The notes under the pieces were generated by a model that saw only the letters and a program-made list of their open reading frames with translations, searched no databases and was not told the DNA's origin. Positions 48,398 to 58,281 of a stretch of 64,000 nt of DNA are shown piece by piece. The number at the start of each line of letters is the position of its first letter. Position 1 is the first letter of the stretch. The translations under genes were made by a program, and so were the position numbers. Source of the stretch: an uncultured Dehalococcoidia bacterium (GTDB taxonomy: Bacteria > Chloroflexota > Dehalococcoidia > Lucifugimonadales > CAJWUJ01); contig CAJWUJ010000004.1 in assembly GCA_913047625.1 (NCBI GenBank), positions 1 to 64,000 of the forward strand, in the 5' to 3' direction.

Positions 48398-50893
48398 ATG
48401 AATAATTCAGATGATACATCCATCCTAGATACGATGATGAGAGAGGAAAACTCATCTACTGCTATAGAACCCGCAAAGAACAAACCAGGAAAGCAATCCA
48501 AAGGTGCCAAGAAACACTTGGTTATAGTAGAGTCACCCGCTAAAGCGCGAACTATCAGCCAGTTCTTAGGGCCGAGATATAAAGTCACTGCATCTATGGG
48601 TCACGTGCGGGACTTACCAGAATACAAGCTGGGTGTCGATATCGACAACAACTTTGAACCGCAATATGTCATTTCAAAGAAGAAAGAATCCTTTATAAAA
48701 CAGTTGGTATCGGACTGCAAAAGTGCAGAGAATATCTACTTCGCAACAGACCCTGACCGAGAGGGTGAATCCATCTCATGGCACCTAGCACAGACAGCAA
48801 AGCTCAACAAAAAACCAATAAACAGGATCGTATTCCACGAAATTACAAGGGATGCGATCGAGGAAGCGATCAAAAACCCTAAAGACATTGACATGGACAT
48901 GGTTAACGCACAGCAAGCTCGCAGAGTCTTAGATCGCCTTGTCGGATATAAGTTGAGTCCCCTATTGTGGAAGAAAATCCAAAAGGGTTTATCTGCCGGC
49001 CGAGTTCAATCAGTTGCCTTAAAAATGGTAGTGGATCGCACAAGAGAAGTAACAGCCTTTGTGCCAAGAGAGTATTGGCTCATTGAAGCATTCTTTGTGA
49101 CAGAATCAGGACAGAGTCTGAAAGCACTGCTTGTTGGTACTTGGGAGAATGACCATCTCCAAAAATTGTCTATGTCGAATGAGACAGAAGCTACGTCCGT
49201 TGCCTCACAATTCATTTCTAGCCAGTTCAATGTTCAAGATATTCAGGTCAAACCAGTTAAATACAAACCTGGAGCTCCGTTCACAACGAGTACACTTCAA
49301 CAAGAAGCATATCGGAAATTGAGGTACTCAGCTAAGAAAACAATGGCTTTAGCCCAACAGTTATATGAGGGAGTTGATGTCCAGAATAGCAACACTGGGG
49401 GCTTAATCACTTACATGAGAACGGATTCGACTACGATATCTACTACCGCCCTCAACGATATCAGGAATGAAATAGAAAAGAGATTTGGTTCGGAATTTTT
49501 ACATAAGACAGTAAGGACTTTCAAGACAAAAACAAAAGGAGCCCAAGAAGCTCATGAGGCCATAAGGCCAACTTCCATAGAGAGGTCTCCGGAATCATTA
49601 CGAATCTCCCTTTCTAAGGATGCAATACGTCTTTACGATCTCATATGGAAGAGGACGATTGCCAGCCAGATGTCTGATGCTGTCCACAGACAAACTGTAG
49701 CCCTGATTCGAAACGGTAATGGCACTGGTAAAACTTATATCTTCAGAGCTACAGCCAACGTTCTTCAGTTCAAAGGATTCAAGGCAGCTTATACGCTTGA
49801 AGATGATGATCCTAACGACGATCAAAGTGGTACAAGCCTCAGCACCCTTAAGGAAAATGACATCCTAACCTCGCAGTCTATTACTCCTAACCAACATTTC
49901 ACAGAACCTCCGCCTTTATTCACTGAGGGTACATTGATTAAAGCCCTAGAAGAGAATGGGATCGGCAGGCCTAGCACATACGTACCAACCTTATCAGCCA
50001 TATCCGAGCGTGGATATGTGGAAAAATCAAAGGGACGTTTTTCCTCATTAGAGTTGGGCGAAGTTGTAACTGACCAGCTCGTCAGTCATTTTCCGTTACT
50101 CCTAAGTGAACAATTTACTGCTTCTATGGAGGAACAACTTGATGGTGTCGCTAAGGGATCTCAAGACTGGCAATCTGTACTACAAGAATTTTACGCTCCT
50201 TTCAGTCTAGCTCTTGAAACCGCTATAGCCAGTATGCCTAGTTTAAAAACAGAAGAGGCCACGGATGAGGAATGTTCTAAATGCGGTTCTCCCATGGTCA
50301 TCAAGAATGGCAGGAACGGGAAGTTCATGGCCTGTTCAGCTTTCCCTAAATGTAGAAATGCCAAACCAGTAGACGGGGAAGAACCTATACAAGAGGCCAC
50401 GGATGAGGAATGTTCTAAATGCGGTTCTCCTATGGTCATCAAGAATGGAAGGAACGGGAAATTCATAGCCTGTTCAGCTTTCCCTAAATGTAGAAACACC
50501 AAACCACTAGAAGGCGAAGAACCCGTACAAGAGGCCACGGATGAAGAATGTTCTAAATGTGGTTCTCCTATGGTTATCAAGAATGGCAGGAACGGGAAAT
50601 TCATGGCCTGTTCGGCTTTCCCTAAATGCAGAAATGCCAAACCACTCAAGAAGCACATTGGAGTCCCCTGCCCTCAATGCGGAGAGGAACTTAATCAACT
50701 AGAAACCAGGGGTAGAATCTTTTACGGATGCTCAAACTACCCTACGTGTAAATTTACCACTCCGCAAAAACCATTGCCTGAACCCTGCCCAGAATGCAAT
50801 GGATTGCTGACAATGACTGGTGATAAGGGTGCTCAGTGTATTTCATGTGCATTCAAAGAATTAGACTATTCCACAGGGACTGCGGCTAGGTAA
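48398..50893 (+). CDS. topA: DNA topoisomerase I
   Basis: The 831-aa type IA topoisomerase relaxes negative supercoils. An unconserved 40-residue lysine/serine-rich extension precedes the Toprim domain (HLVIVESPAKARTISQFLG, then ATDPDREGESISWHL). The active-site region GGLITYMRTDSTTIS contains the catalytic Tyr, and GIGRPSTYVPTLS follows. The C-terminus has five C4 zinc fingers; the first three are almost identical 46-residue units. The ORF-track start at 48143 is inside tRNA-Ser. The ATG at 48398 begins the first family-compatible reading. It ends 9 bases before the xer-type gene. Confidence 0.95.
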   Translation: MNNSDDTSILDTMMREENSSTAIEPAKNKPGKQSKGAKKHLVIVESPAKARTISQFLGPRYKVTASMGHVRDLPEYKLGVDIDNNFEPQYVISKKKESFIKQLVSDCKSAENIYFATDPDREGESISWHLAQTAKLNKKPINRIVFHEITRDAIEEAIKNPKDIDMDMVNAQQARRVLDRLVGYKLSPLLWKKIQKGLSAGRVQSVALKMVVDRTREVTAFVPREYWLIEAFFVTESGQSLKALLVGTWENDHLQKLSMSNETEATSVASQFISSQFNVQDIQVKPVKYKPGAPFTTSTLQQEAYRKLRYSAKKTMALAQQLYEGVDVQNSNTGGLITYMRTDSTTISTTALNDIRNEIEKRFGSEFLHKTVRTFKTKTKGAQEAHEAIRPTSIERSPESLRISLSKDAIRLYDLIWKRTIASQMSDAVHRQTVALIRNGNGTGKTYIFRATANVLQFKGFKAAYTLEDDDPNDDQSGTSLSTLKENDILTSQSITPNQHFTEPPPLFTEGTLIKALEENGIGRPSTYVPTLSAISERGYVEKSKGRFSSLELGEVVTDQLVSHFPLLLSEQFTASMEEQLDGVAKGSQDWQSVLQEFYAPFSLALETAIASMPSLKTEEATDEECSKCGSPMVIKNGRNGKFMACSAFPKCRNAKPVDGEEPIQEATDEECSKCGSPMVIKNGRNGKFIACSAFPKCRNTKPLEGEEPVQEATDEECSKCGSPMVIKNGRNGKFMACSAFPKCRNAKPLKKHIGVPCPQCGEELNQLETRGRIFYGCSNYPTCKFTTPQKPLPEPCPECNGLLTMTGDKGAQCISCAFKELDYSTGTAAR
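50255..50646 (+). repeat. Three tandem 138-bp units encoding near-identical zinc fingers in topA
   Basis: Units begin with GAGGCCACGGATGA at 50255, 50393 and 50531, exactly 138 bases (46 codons) apart, with a few synonymous and conservative changes. Each encodes ECSKCGSPMVIKNGRNGKF and CSAFPKCRN, a C-x2-C...C-x5-C finger. The third unit lacks the acidic linker. Recent in-frame amplification is the simplest explanation. Confidence 0.93.
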
Positions 50894-50902
50894 TCATTTG
50901 CT

Positions 50903-51955
50903 ATGGCAAACTCATATGAAAAGTTAATTGAGGGATACGAAAGGTACTTGGCCTTAGAACAAGGAATTTCACGACAAACAGTTCACAACTACGTGAATGG
51001 AATCCTCCCTTTTTTTAAGTATATTGCCAGCATAACTCGTACCACTTCGCCCCCATCTAATTTGGATGTAACACTTAAATCCCTAGTTCAGCTTGGTACT
51101 AGCACAACTCCACAAAACCAGTACAGAACGTTGGTACGGGACTACATAGCATGGCTATCGACAAAGAAAGAAGTTGTTAGCGGCAAGAATAAAGGGCATC
51201 TAGGATATACAAACAACACAACAACTACCTTGATACAGTACCTTCGCTATTTCATGCTGTATGCCATCAAGATGGATTTCGCACCAGATGCTCCGATATG
51301 GCAGAAAGGATCGACAACTTTCCAGAAACTCCTTCCTAAATCCCCGAAGCCCTTACCTGAGATCCTTTCTAGGGAACAGGCAGTAGCCCTAATAACCTTC
51401 CCCTTATCAAGTTCAGTGAGTAATCTCAAGAGCAATATTAGCCATAAACTCCGGATCCGAGATCAGTCTATACTTCAAACACTATATAGTTGTGGCTTAC
51501 GGATTAGTGAAATATGCTCTTTGGATCAGTCAGACATTGACATGAATTCCAGAGAAGTACTAGTGACCGGAAAAGGTAATAAGCAAAGGATTGTTTTTCT
51601 GAACCAACAATCTCTGGACACTTTGAAATTCTACCTGAAAGAAAGTCGTCCCCACCTTGGATTGAATTCGAGAAAGGCACTATATCTTAATAGTCGGGGG
51701 GAACGTCTTGGACATCGTACAGTACAACTTCTAGTTAAGAAATATGCTAAGATGCTCGGGTTAACGCAAAAAATCCATACACATACCCTAAGGCATTCAT
51801 TCGCAACTCATCTTTTAAACGGAGGAGCTAACTTGAGAGTGGTTCAGGAGTTACTAGGACATGCTAGTCCTGTTACTACCCAGATATACACCCATGTAAG
51901 CAATGAAGTTCTTCGTAAGGAATACTTAGCCTACCATCCCAGAGCAAAGGTATAA
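50903..51955 (+). CDS. Tyrosine recombinase, XerC/XerD family
   Basis: The 350-aa protein has an N-terminal SAM-like core-binding domain and a catalytic domain with the tyrosine-recombinase residues: Arg in LYSCGLRISEIC, the catalytic-Lys region VTGKGNKQRIVFL, HTLRHSFATHLL (H-x-x-R), the His in LGHASPVTTQIYTHV, and the nucleophile Tyr in that same segment. It probably resolves chromosome dimers. It is about 50 residues longer than typical XerC/XerD, through an extended N-terminal domain. XerC and XerD cannot be distinguished, and a single-recombinase system is possible. Its setting after topA suggests a housekeeping role, not a phage integrase. Confidence 0.88.
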   Translation: MANSYEKLIEGYERYLALEQGISRQTVHNYVNGILPFFKYIASITRTTSPPSNLDVTLKSLVQLGTSTTPQNQYRTLVRDYIAWLSTKKEVVSGKNKGHLGYTNNTTTTLIQYLRYFMLYAIKMDFAPDAPIWQKGSTTFQKLLPKSPKPLPEILSREQAVALITFPLSSSVSNLKSNISHKLRIRDQSILQTLYSCGLRISEICSLDQSDIDMNSREVLVTGKGNKQRIVFLNQQSLDTLKFYLKESRPHLGLNSRKALYLNSRGERLGHRTVQLLVKKYAKMLGLTQKIHTHTLRHSFATHLLNGGANLRVVQELLGHASPVTTQIYTHVSNEVLRKEYLAYHPRAKV

Positions 51956-51960
51956 GCTTT

Positions 51961-52401
51961 ATGCAAACAATTCTACTTATTAATGGACCCAACCTAAACA
52001 AACTAGGCACTCGAAACCAAGGGATTTATGGAACCAAAACCCTTCTGGAAATCGAAGAGGACTTGAGTAAAGAAGCTGTGAGCCAAGGTTTTGCGATTAA
52101 ACCTTTTCAATCCAATCATGAAGGACAGTTGATTGACTTCATCCAATCTGAATCAAGCAATGCTTCTGGCATTATTATTAATCCCGGAGGACTAGCTCAC
52201 ACAAGCATAGTGTTAAGAGACGCACTGGTGGACTCAAACCTTCCAACCGTAGAAGTACACATTTCTAATATCTATGAACGAGAAGAGTTCAGGCATAAAT
52301 CAGTGACGGAATTTAGTGATATTAAAAGCGTTGTAGGTGAAGGATGGCAAGGATACTTCTCAGCCCTATCACAACTTATTAAGAAGGTGCGGATTGGATA
52401 A
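51961..52401 (+). CDS. aroQ: 3-dehydroquinate dehydratase, type II
   Basis: The 146-aa shikimate-pathway enzyme shows LINGPNLNKLGTRNQGIYG with the catalytic Arg and Tyr, QSNHEGQLIDFIQ, INPGGLAHTSIVLRDAL (conserved NPG and His) and VEVHISNIYEREEFR. The length is normal for the dodecameric type II enzyme. The common NPGAYTH reads NPGGLAH, a mild variation. It starts 5 bases after the recombinase stop and overlaps the next gene by 8 bases. Confidence 0.93.
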   Translation: MQTILLINGPNLNKLGTRNQGIYGTKTLLEIEEDLSKEAVSQGFAIKPFQSNHEGQLIDFIQSESSNASGIIINPGGLAHTSIVLRDALVDSNLPTVEVHISNIYEREEFRHKSVTEFSDIKSVVGEGWQGYFSALSQLIKKVRIG

Positions 52402-53482
52402 TACTTTTCATGTACACCTTACCCAGGTACAAAGCCGATTAGCCCAAGAGGAATTAACCGCTGTTCTTGTTTCAAGTAGTGAAAACCGAAGGTATCTTTC
52501 AGGCTTTACTGGTTCAGCAGGATTCTTGTTCATAACAGCTGATCTTGCCATCCTATTCACCGATTCACGATATACTCAACAAGCAACAAATGAAGCACCG
52601 TTATTTGAAATCCGACAGATCGAAAAAACCGGATGGTTTCGATCACTTCTGGAAGAGCTTCCAGCAAACAGTCGTATTGGCTATGAAAATCGATCGATGA
52701 CTGTAGCCTTATTTGATCAACTCAACACCTCTGTAATAAATGTCAGTAATTTAAATAAAACAAAGTTATCCCTAACCGGCTTAGATGGCTTCTTAGATAA
52801 ATTTCGTTCAGTAAAGACTGCTGAGGAAATCGCATTAATAGGACAAGCAGCTCAGATTGCGGACAAGAGCTTCGCAGAGGCAACATCTGACTTCAAAGGT
52901 GGGATTTCGGAAAAAGAACTAGCATGGCGAATTGAAATGGCAATACACTATTACGGAGGAGAGGGTCCTTCCTTCCCTACCATAGTAGCCTCTGGAGCAA
53001 ACGCAGCTTTACCACATCATCAGCCGTCTGATAAGTTAATCGAACACAACGAACCCATTGTTATCGACATGGGAGTTCGGTTTCAAGGCTACTGCAGTGA
53101 TATGACAAGGACGCTATATATTGGATCTCAAGATATACAGTTCCGTACTATTTACGATACTGTTTTGGCTGCCCAACAAACAGCTATTGCCACTGTATCT
53201 CAAGGAATGACGGGTTCACAGGCGGATACTCTTGCGAGGAGCGTGATCGACAAGGCATCTTATGGCGATTACTTTGGGCACAGCCTAGGGCATGGCATCG
53301 GCATTCTAGTCCATGAATACCCCACGTTAAGTCCTAACTCTGATAACATTTTAGAGGACAACATGATATTTACAATCGAACCAGGTATTTACATCAAAGA
53401 CTGGGGTGGTGTCAGAATTGAGGATATGATCCTTTTAGACCAAGGCACAGTCCAGATCTTGACAAAGTCCAGCAAGATATAA
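52394..53482 (+). CDS. Xaa-Pro aminopeptidase (M24B)
   Basis: The 362-aa metallopeptidase has a creatinase-like N-terminal domain and catalytic pita-bread domain with all metal ligands: IDMGVRFQGYCSDMTRT (two Asp), FGHSLGHGIG (His), FTIEPGIYIKDWGGVRIEDMIL (two Glu). It removes N-terminal residues preceding proline. I place the start at the TTG at 52394 with AGAAGG six bases before it; the ORF-track start at 52337 lies well inside aroQ. It sits in the common aroQ-pepP-efp gene order found in many bacteria. Confidence 0.9.
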   Translation: MDNTFHVHLTQVQSRLAQEELTAVLVSSSENRRYLSGFTGSAGFLFITADLAILFTDSRYTQQATNEAPLFEIRQIEKTGWFRSLLEELPANSRIGYENRSMTVALFDQLNTSVINVSNLNKTKLSLTGLDGFLDKFRSVKTAEEIALIGQAAQIADKSFAEATSDFKGGISEKELAWRIEMAIHYYGGEGPSFPTIVASGANAALPHHQPSDKLIEHNEPIVIDMGVRFQGYCSDMTRTLYIGSQDIQFRTIYDTVLAAQQTAIATVSQGMTGSQADTLARSVIDKASYGDYFGHSLGHGIGILVHEYPTLSPNSDNILEDNMIFTIEPGIYIKDWGGVRIEDMILLDQGTVQILTKSSKI

Positions 53483-53503
53483 CAACTAAGGAGCTTTAAT
53501 TAG

Positions 53504-54067
53504 ATGGTATTAGGATACGGAGATTTAAAACGCGGAGTCACTATAGAGCTTGACGGGGAACCTTTTCAAGTTGAGGAGTACAGCCATTCAAAGATGCAAC
53601 AGCGAGCTCCAGTGATCAAGTTAAAGCTTCGAAATATTCGCACCGGGCAACGAGTAGATAAGTCGTATCAAGGGTACGACGTAAAGTTTAATATGGCAGC
53701 GGTTAAAAGCAGGAAAACCCAATATATCTACCAAGATCAGGACGAATATTGTTTCATGGATTTAGAAACCTTTGAGCAGTACATAATTTCGAAGGAACAG
53801 CTCAAAGATTCTGTAAACTTCCTACGAGAGGAAGCTGAGGTAGAAGTGGTCTTTTATGACGACTCTCCAATTACCATCCAACTTTCAGCTCACGTTAATC
53901 TCCAGGTAACTGAAAGCCCTCCCGGGGTAAAAGGTGACTCAACTTCCGGTGCAACTAAACCTGCTGTACTAGAAACCGGTCTTACAGTACAGGTGCCCTT
54001 GTTTATTAACCCTGGTGAAATGGTGAAAATTGACACACGTTCAGGCGAATATCTAGAACGAGCATAA
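53504..54067 (+). CDS. efp: Translation elongation factor P
   Basis: The 187-aa protein has three beta-barrel domains and helps ribosomes pass polyproline stretches. It shows GDLKRGVTIELDGEPFQVEEYSHSK at the start and ends with the conserved PLFINPGEMVKIDTRSGEYLERA. The loop that normally carries the modified Lys or Arg (PGKGQAF in E. coli) reads KMQQRAP here. A Gln aligns with Lys34, so the known beta-lysine, rhamnose or aminopentanol modifications cannot apply at that position. AGGAG precedes the start. Confidence 0.94.
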   Translation: MVLGYGDLKRGVTIELDGEPFQVEEYSHSKMQQRAPVIKLKLRNIRTGQRVDKSYQGYDVKFNMAAVKSRKTQYIYQDQDEYCFMDLETFEQYIISKEQLKDSVNFLREEAEVEVVFYDDSPITIQLSAHVNLQVTESPPGVKGDSTSGATKPAVLETGLTVQVPLFINPGEMVKIDTRSGEYLERA

Positions 54068-54127
54068 TCATCAGGCAAGGTATGGAGAGGAACCGAGAAT
54101 GCAACTTCACCACAATAAGGCATCAGG

Positions 54128-54904
54128 ATGACAATAAAAATTGCCTGGTTCTCGACAGGCTCCGGTTTTGGATCAAGAAACCTTCTCGAAGCTACTTATT
54201 CCTCCATCACTCAGGATAACTTATCTCTGGATATCGAATGTGTATTCAGCAATAGAGAAGCAGGAGAGCACAGTGGATCAGACCAGTTTTTCTCGCTAGT
54301 TCATTCCCTTAATATTCCCTTGCTAACCCATTCTTCAAATAGGTTTTATGCATCGAAAGAAAAAAACAAAGAAACCCGAACTCGCTTTGATCAAGGTGTC
54401 ATTAAAAAGCTTTCCGCTTTTTCTCCAGACCTAGTTATATTTGCTGGCTATAAATTAATAGTGAGCAAGGAGCTATGTGATTACTTTACCATTATAAATC
54501 TACATCCTGCCCTACCGTCAGGCCCGACAGGTACATGGCAAGATGTAATATGGCAATTAATACAATCTAAAAGTACGCACACTGGAGCAACCATACATCA
54601 GGTTACTGAATACCTTGATCAAGGTCCACCTATTACCTATTTTAAGATTCCCATACACACGGACAGTTTTGCCCCATTATGGAAAGAAATTGATGGGAAA
54701 ACAATAGAAGACATCCGCTTACATGACGGCGAAGATAATGCTCTATTCAAGGCTATCAGAGAATCAGGGCTCAAACGAGAAGGACACTTAATCGTTGAAT
54801 CTCTCCGCTATATCGCCAAGAACCCTACCATCCTGACAACTTTGGCAAATGGAAATCTTGCAAAGCCGATATCGTTAACTGAAGTCATTGAAAGCATGGT
54901 CTAA
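54128..54904 (+). CDS. Formyltransferase-fold protein (GART/PurN-like)
   Basis: The 258-aa protein of the formyltransferase superfamily starts KIAWFSTGSGFGSRNLLEAT. The catalytic core follows: INLHPALPSGPTGTW (Asn and His of the N-x-H pair) and TGATIHQVTEYLDQGPPI (catalytic Asp). These residues are those of glycinamide ribonucleotide formyltransferase. The N-terminal glycine loop and the C-terminal extension differ from classic PurN, so the acceptor (GAR, a nucleotide sugar or another amine) is uncertain. Convergent with clpX, only four bases between stops. Confidence 0.75.
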   Translation: MTIKIAWFSTGSGFGSRNLLEATYSSITQDNLSLDIECVFSNREAGEHSGSDQFFSLVHSLNIPLLTHSSNRFYASKEKNKETRTRFDQGVIKKLSAFSPDLVIFAGYKLIVSKELCDYFTIINLHPALPSGPTGTWQDVIWQLIQSKSTHTGATIHQVTEYLDQGPPITYFKIPIHTDSFAPLWKEIDGKTIEDIRLHDGEDNALFKAIRESGLKREGHLIVESLRYIAKNPTILTTLANGNLAKPISLTEVIESMV

Positions 54905-54908
54905 GTGA

Positions 54909-56204
54909 CTATGCTGACTCTTTGGACGGTAGTTCCGGTTGAACGGCTGTTCCAGCTCCATTAATTAACACAGGCTGTTCGCTTTGCTCAATCACAGAAG
55001 CGTTAATAACGCACTTTTTTATGTCCTTAGTGCTAGGAATCAAATACATGACATCCAATAGGGCACCTTCGATAATAGACCGCAAGCCTCGAGCACCAGT
55101 CTTCCATTCTATTGCTTTATCGACAACTGCCCGCAGAGCATCATCAGTAAATACTAATTCTACTTGGTCCATTCTAAACAATGATTGATACTGCTTGAGC
55201 AAGGCATTTTTTGGCTGGGTAAGAATGGACACAAGGTCATCGGCAGTAAGATCGTCCAGTCCAACGACTATAGGTAATCTTCCAACCAACTCTGGGATAA
55301 AGCCATACTTTATCAAATCCTGAGAATTGACTTCTGACGAAGACTGAGCACCAGGGTAAGATATCGTTTCGGATTTGTAACCAAGCCGAGTTATGCCTTT
55401 GGAAAGACGTTCGTCAGTGATTGTATCAAGCCCTTCAAACGCGCCCCCACAGATAAACAGAATATCATCAGTTGAAACTTGAATATACTCCTGCTGAGGA
55501 TGTTTCCTGCCTCCTTGGGGTGGCACGTTAACAACTGATCCTTCGATAATTTTTAATAAAGCCTGCTGAACTCCTTCTCCAGAAACGTCTCGGGTAATGG
55601 AAGGATTCGGGGATTTTTTGGTAATTTTATCAATCTCATCGATGTAGATAATACCTTTCTCGGCCCGTGAGACGTCATAATCAGCAACTTGCAACAATCG
55701 AAGTAAGATGTTTTCCACATCTTCTCCAACATATCCAGCTTCTGTAAAACAAGTGGCGTCAACTATAGCAAAAGGAACTTGGAGTTCTTTGGCTAATGTT
55801 TGTGCTAAAAGAGTTTTGCCAGTACCCGTGGGACCAATTAATAGAATGTTGCTTTTCTGTATCTCCACATCATCTTCCTCTTTAGAAGAGCACAAACGCT
55901 TATAATGATTGTATACAGCCACAGACAATACCTGCTTAGCCCTCTTCTGTGAAATAACGTAATTATCCAGTGAATGTCTTAAATCTTGTGGAGGGATCAG
56001 GGCAGGAGTTTTAATCGAAGAGCCAGCCTTCTGTTTCCTTGCAATCGTTAAGTCCTCCACCATTTGTTGGCATAGTACAATGCATTCGTCGCAAATAAAG
56101 ACATCCTTAGGACCTGCTATAAGACGGCTCACCTCTGCTTGATCCTTGTCACAGAAAGAACAAATGTATTTCCCGTTAGTAGTAGAATTATTTTTGTCAG
56201 ACAC
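54909..56204 (-). CDS. clpX: ATP-dependent Clp protease ATP-binding subunit ClpX
   Basis: The 431-aa AAA+ unfoldase feeds substrates to ClpP. It has an N-terminal C4 zinc finger (CSFCDKDQ ... [10 protein letters not shown]), Walker [13 protein letters not shown], Walker [12 protein letters not shown], the [11 protein letters not shown] region, sensor motifs and [18 protein letters not shown] at the C-terminus. The ClpP-docking loop (IGF-type) reads LGY in [11 protein letters not shown]. It is 12 bases after clpP in the tig-clpP-clpX unit. Confidence 0.96.
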   Translation of the reverse strand: MSDKNNSTTNGKYICSFCDKDQAEVSRLIAGPKDVFICDECIVLCQQMVEDLTIARKQKAGSSIKTPALIPPQDLRHSLDNYVISQKRAKQVLSVAVYNHYKRLCSSKEEDDVEIQKSNILLIGPTGTGKTLLAQTLAKELQVPFAIVDATCFTEAGYVGEDVENILLRLLQVADYDVSRAEKGIIYIDEIDKITKKSPNPSITRDVSGEGVQQALLKIIEGSVVNVPPQGGRKHPQQEYIQVSTDDILFICGGAFEGLDTITDERLSKGITRLGYKSETISYPGAQSSSEVNSQDLIKYGFIPELVGRLPIVVGLDDLTADDLVSILTQPKNALLKQYQSLFRMDQVELVFTDDALRAVVDKAIEWKTGARGLRSIIEGALLDVMYLIPSTKDIKKCVINASVIEQSEQPVLINGAGTAVQPELPSKESA

Positions 56205-56216
56205 CTGAATATCCTT

Positions 56217-56861
56217 CTATTTACGAGAAGTCTTCTTAGCTGGTTTCTTATCACCTTGATCATCTGATGATCCTGGTTTCAGTACCTCATCAACCAAACC
56301 ATACTCTTGTGCCTGTTCTGCACTTAAATAATAGTCCCTATCACTATCTCTGGTAATCTTGTCATAAGGCTGACCAGTCTGTTTAGACAGAATATTCCTG
56401 ATTATATCCTGCATTCTTAAAATCTCTCTGGCGGCTATTTCTATATCAGCAGCCTGACCCTGAGCTCCGCCCATAGCCTGATGCATATGGATAGTAGAAT
56501 TGGGCAACGCATAGCGCTTTCCTTTAGCCCCAGACGTAAGTAATACAGTTGCCATACTCGCTGCAAGACCCACACAGGTAGTTGAAACACTTGGTCGAAT
56601 GATTTGCATTGTGTCATAAATAGCAAGTCCTGCACTAATAACTCCTCCAGGACTATTGATGTACAAGCTTATGTCTTTATCAGGATCCTCCCTTTCAAGA
56701 AACAGCAATTGTGCAACAACCACATTCGCCAGTTGGTCATTAATAGGTGATCCCAAAAAAATGATCCGTTCTTTAAGTAAGAGGGAATATACGTCATAAG
56801 CTCTTTCACCTCGTGCTCCAGACTCAATCACCATCGGTATTATATTTTGCACATTATCCAT
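56217..56861 (-). CDS. clpP: ATP-dependent Clp protease proteolytic subunit ClpP
   Basis: The 214-aa serine protease assembles into the ClpP tetradecamer. The catalytic triad is visible: Ser in [13 protein letters not shown], His in [12 protein letters not shown], Asp in [15 protein letters not shown]. The N-terminal [27 protein letters not shown] is typical. The tail is Lys-rich and a little longer than usual. It follows tig by 51 bases and precedes clpX by 12. Confidence 0.96.
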   Translation of the reverse strand: MDNVQNIIPMVIESGARGERAYDVYSLLLKERIIFLGSPINDQLANVVVAQLLFLEREDPDKDISLYINSPGGVISAGLAIYDTMQIIRPSVSTTCVGLAASMATVLLTSGAKGKRYALPNSTIHMHQAMGGAQGQAADIEIAAREILRMQDIIRNILSKQTGQPYDKITRDSDRDYYLSAEQAQEYGLVDEVLKPGSSDDQGDKKPAKKTSRK

Positions 56862-56912
56862 TTTATTCTCTCCTATAAATTTATATAAAGTTGATTCGTT
56901 TTAATAGGCTCA

Positions 56913-58247
56913 CTATTCAGGCTTATCATTTGCTGGAGCCTCGGCAGACTCTGGTTGATCCCATCCTTTACCTGACAGGTGCTCTATGGTTTTTTGTTCA
57001 AGTAAAGACTGTCGAAGGTTTTCACGCCCAGAAACAGACGAGAAGTATTTCTTCATAGTCTTCCTTTCAGTATTAGACCTATTCCTACTCGTAATCATTT
57101 CAATTTCTGTATTCAATTCTTTATCTTCTACTTCTAATTGTTCTTGTATGGCAAGTTCCTGAAGTACGAGTGAACGCTTTATTTTATAGTCTGAATCCTC
57201 TCGTATCCGCTGACTAAATTGCTTCTCACTCATACCTATATTCTTAAGGTAATCCTCCATTGAAATTTTTTGGTCTTTCACAAATTGAGCCTGCTGGTAA
57301 AGAGTGCGATTGACTTCTTGGTCAATTAAAAGAGGCGACATCTCATATGAAGCTGTACTTATTAAATGGTCAACTAGTTTCTGTTGATGAGATTGCTTTG
57401 ACTGCCTCATTTTTTCTTCCAACATGTTGTTTTTAATTTCGTCCTGCAAAGCAGCAAAACTCTCATACCCATTGCCTACGCCTTTAGCAAACTCGTCATT
57501 TAGCTCTGCTAATTTCTTAGCCTTGACTGAATTAATTGTTACTTCAAATACTGGGGCATTCCCTAACAAAGTTACTCCTTCACAAGCGCTTTTAGATTTC
57601 AATTTAATCTGATCCAGTTTCCCAGAAGGATTTCCTACAAGTGCTTCTGCAAACCCAGGGTAAGGTTCTTCCGCCTTACTTTGGGGAATGTAGTCTACCT
57701 TTGCAGAGTTAATGAGTTCCGTCCCTTCATCATTCCAGGCTTTTACTGTAAGGTTGACCAAATCACCGAATAAAACACCTCGGTCTACCGGTTCCCAAGG
57801 TGCTATCTGATTACGTAAATTCTCTAAAGTTTGTTGAACTTGTTCGTCTGTTACTTCAACGGGATCTGCTTCTATTGAAAAATCTTTATATGCAGCAAGA
57901 GTAACCACTGGTTTCAATGCTATCCTTGCTTTGAACCGAACCGGATCTAAACTAACATCACCTGGGTCAACACTCGGCAAACCATAAGCTTCAATGCTTT
58001 CTTCCTCAATGGCTTTGAGCACTTCTTTATTAACAATTGATTCCAATGCTTCTTCCAACAAATAATTGGATCCAAGCGTTTTTTCTACAATATGTCTAGG
58101 AGCTTTCCCTTTCCGAAATCCATCAATTCTAATTTTAGAAACAATTCTCTTGTAGGAGGCATCCAAGTACGGATCAACATCAGTTTGCTCGAGATCAACT
58201 GTTAGTAGTACTTCTCTTGATTTTTTATTCTCTAGTTTTCGTTTCAC
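56913..58247 (-). CDS. tig: Trigger factor (ribosome-associated chaperone, prolyl isomerase)
   Basis: The 444-aa protein has the ribosome-binding N-terminal domain with a variant signature (GFRKGKAPRHIVEK), a central FKBP-type domain (GVLFGDLVNLTVKAW ... EPYPGFAEALVGNPSG) and an alpha-helical C-terminal chaperone domain. It binds nascent chains at the ribosome exit. The start is GTG, with AAGGAC upstream. First gene of tig-clpP-clpX, the classic order. Confidence 0.94.
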   Translation of the reverse strand: MKRKLENKKSREVLLTVDLEQTDVDPYLDASYKRIVSKIRIDGFRKGKAPRHIVEKTLGSNYLLEEALESIVNKEVLKAIEEESIEAYGLPSVDPGDVSLDPVRFKARIALKPVVTLAAYKDFSIEADPVEVTDEQVQQTLENLRNQIAPWEPVDRGVLFGDLVNLTVKAWNDEGTELINSAKVDYIPQSKAEEPYPGFAEALVGNPSGKLDQIKLKSKSACEGVTLLGNAPVFEVTINSVKAKKLAELNDEFAKGVGNGYESFAALQDEIKNNMLEEKMRQSKQSHQQKLVDHLISTASYEMSPLLIDQEVNRTLYQQAQFVKDQKISMEDYLKNIGMSEKQFSQRIREDSDYKIKRSLVLQELAIQEQLEVEDKELNTEIEMITSRNRSNTERKTMKKYFSSVSGRENLRQSLLEQKTIEHLSGKGWDQPESAEAPANDKPE

Positions 58248-58281
58248 AAGTATGTCCTTAATGTTTAAAAATGCACAGAGG

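Noticed and set aside
50255-50646. Regular repeats as a possible CRISPR array
   Set aside because: Units are 138 bp, in frame, without distinct spacers, and encode zinc fingers.
50191-50658. Minus-strand 155-aa ORF with internal repeats
   Set aside because: It is an antisense shadow of the three repeated topA zinc fingers.
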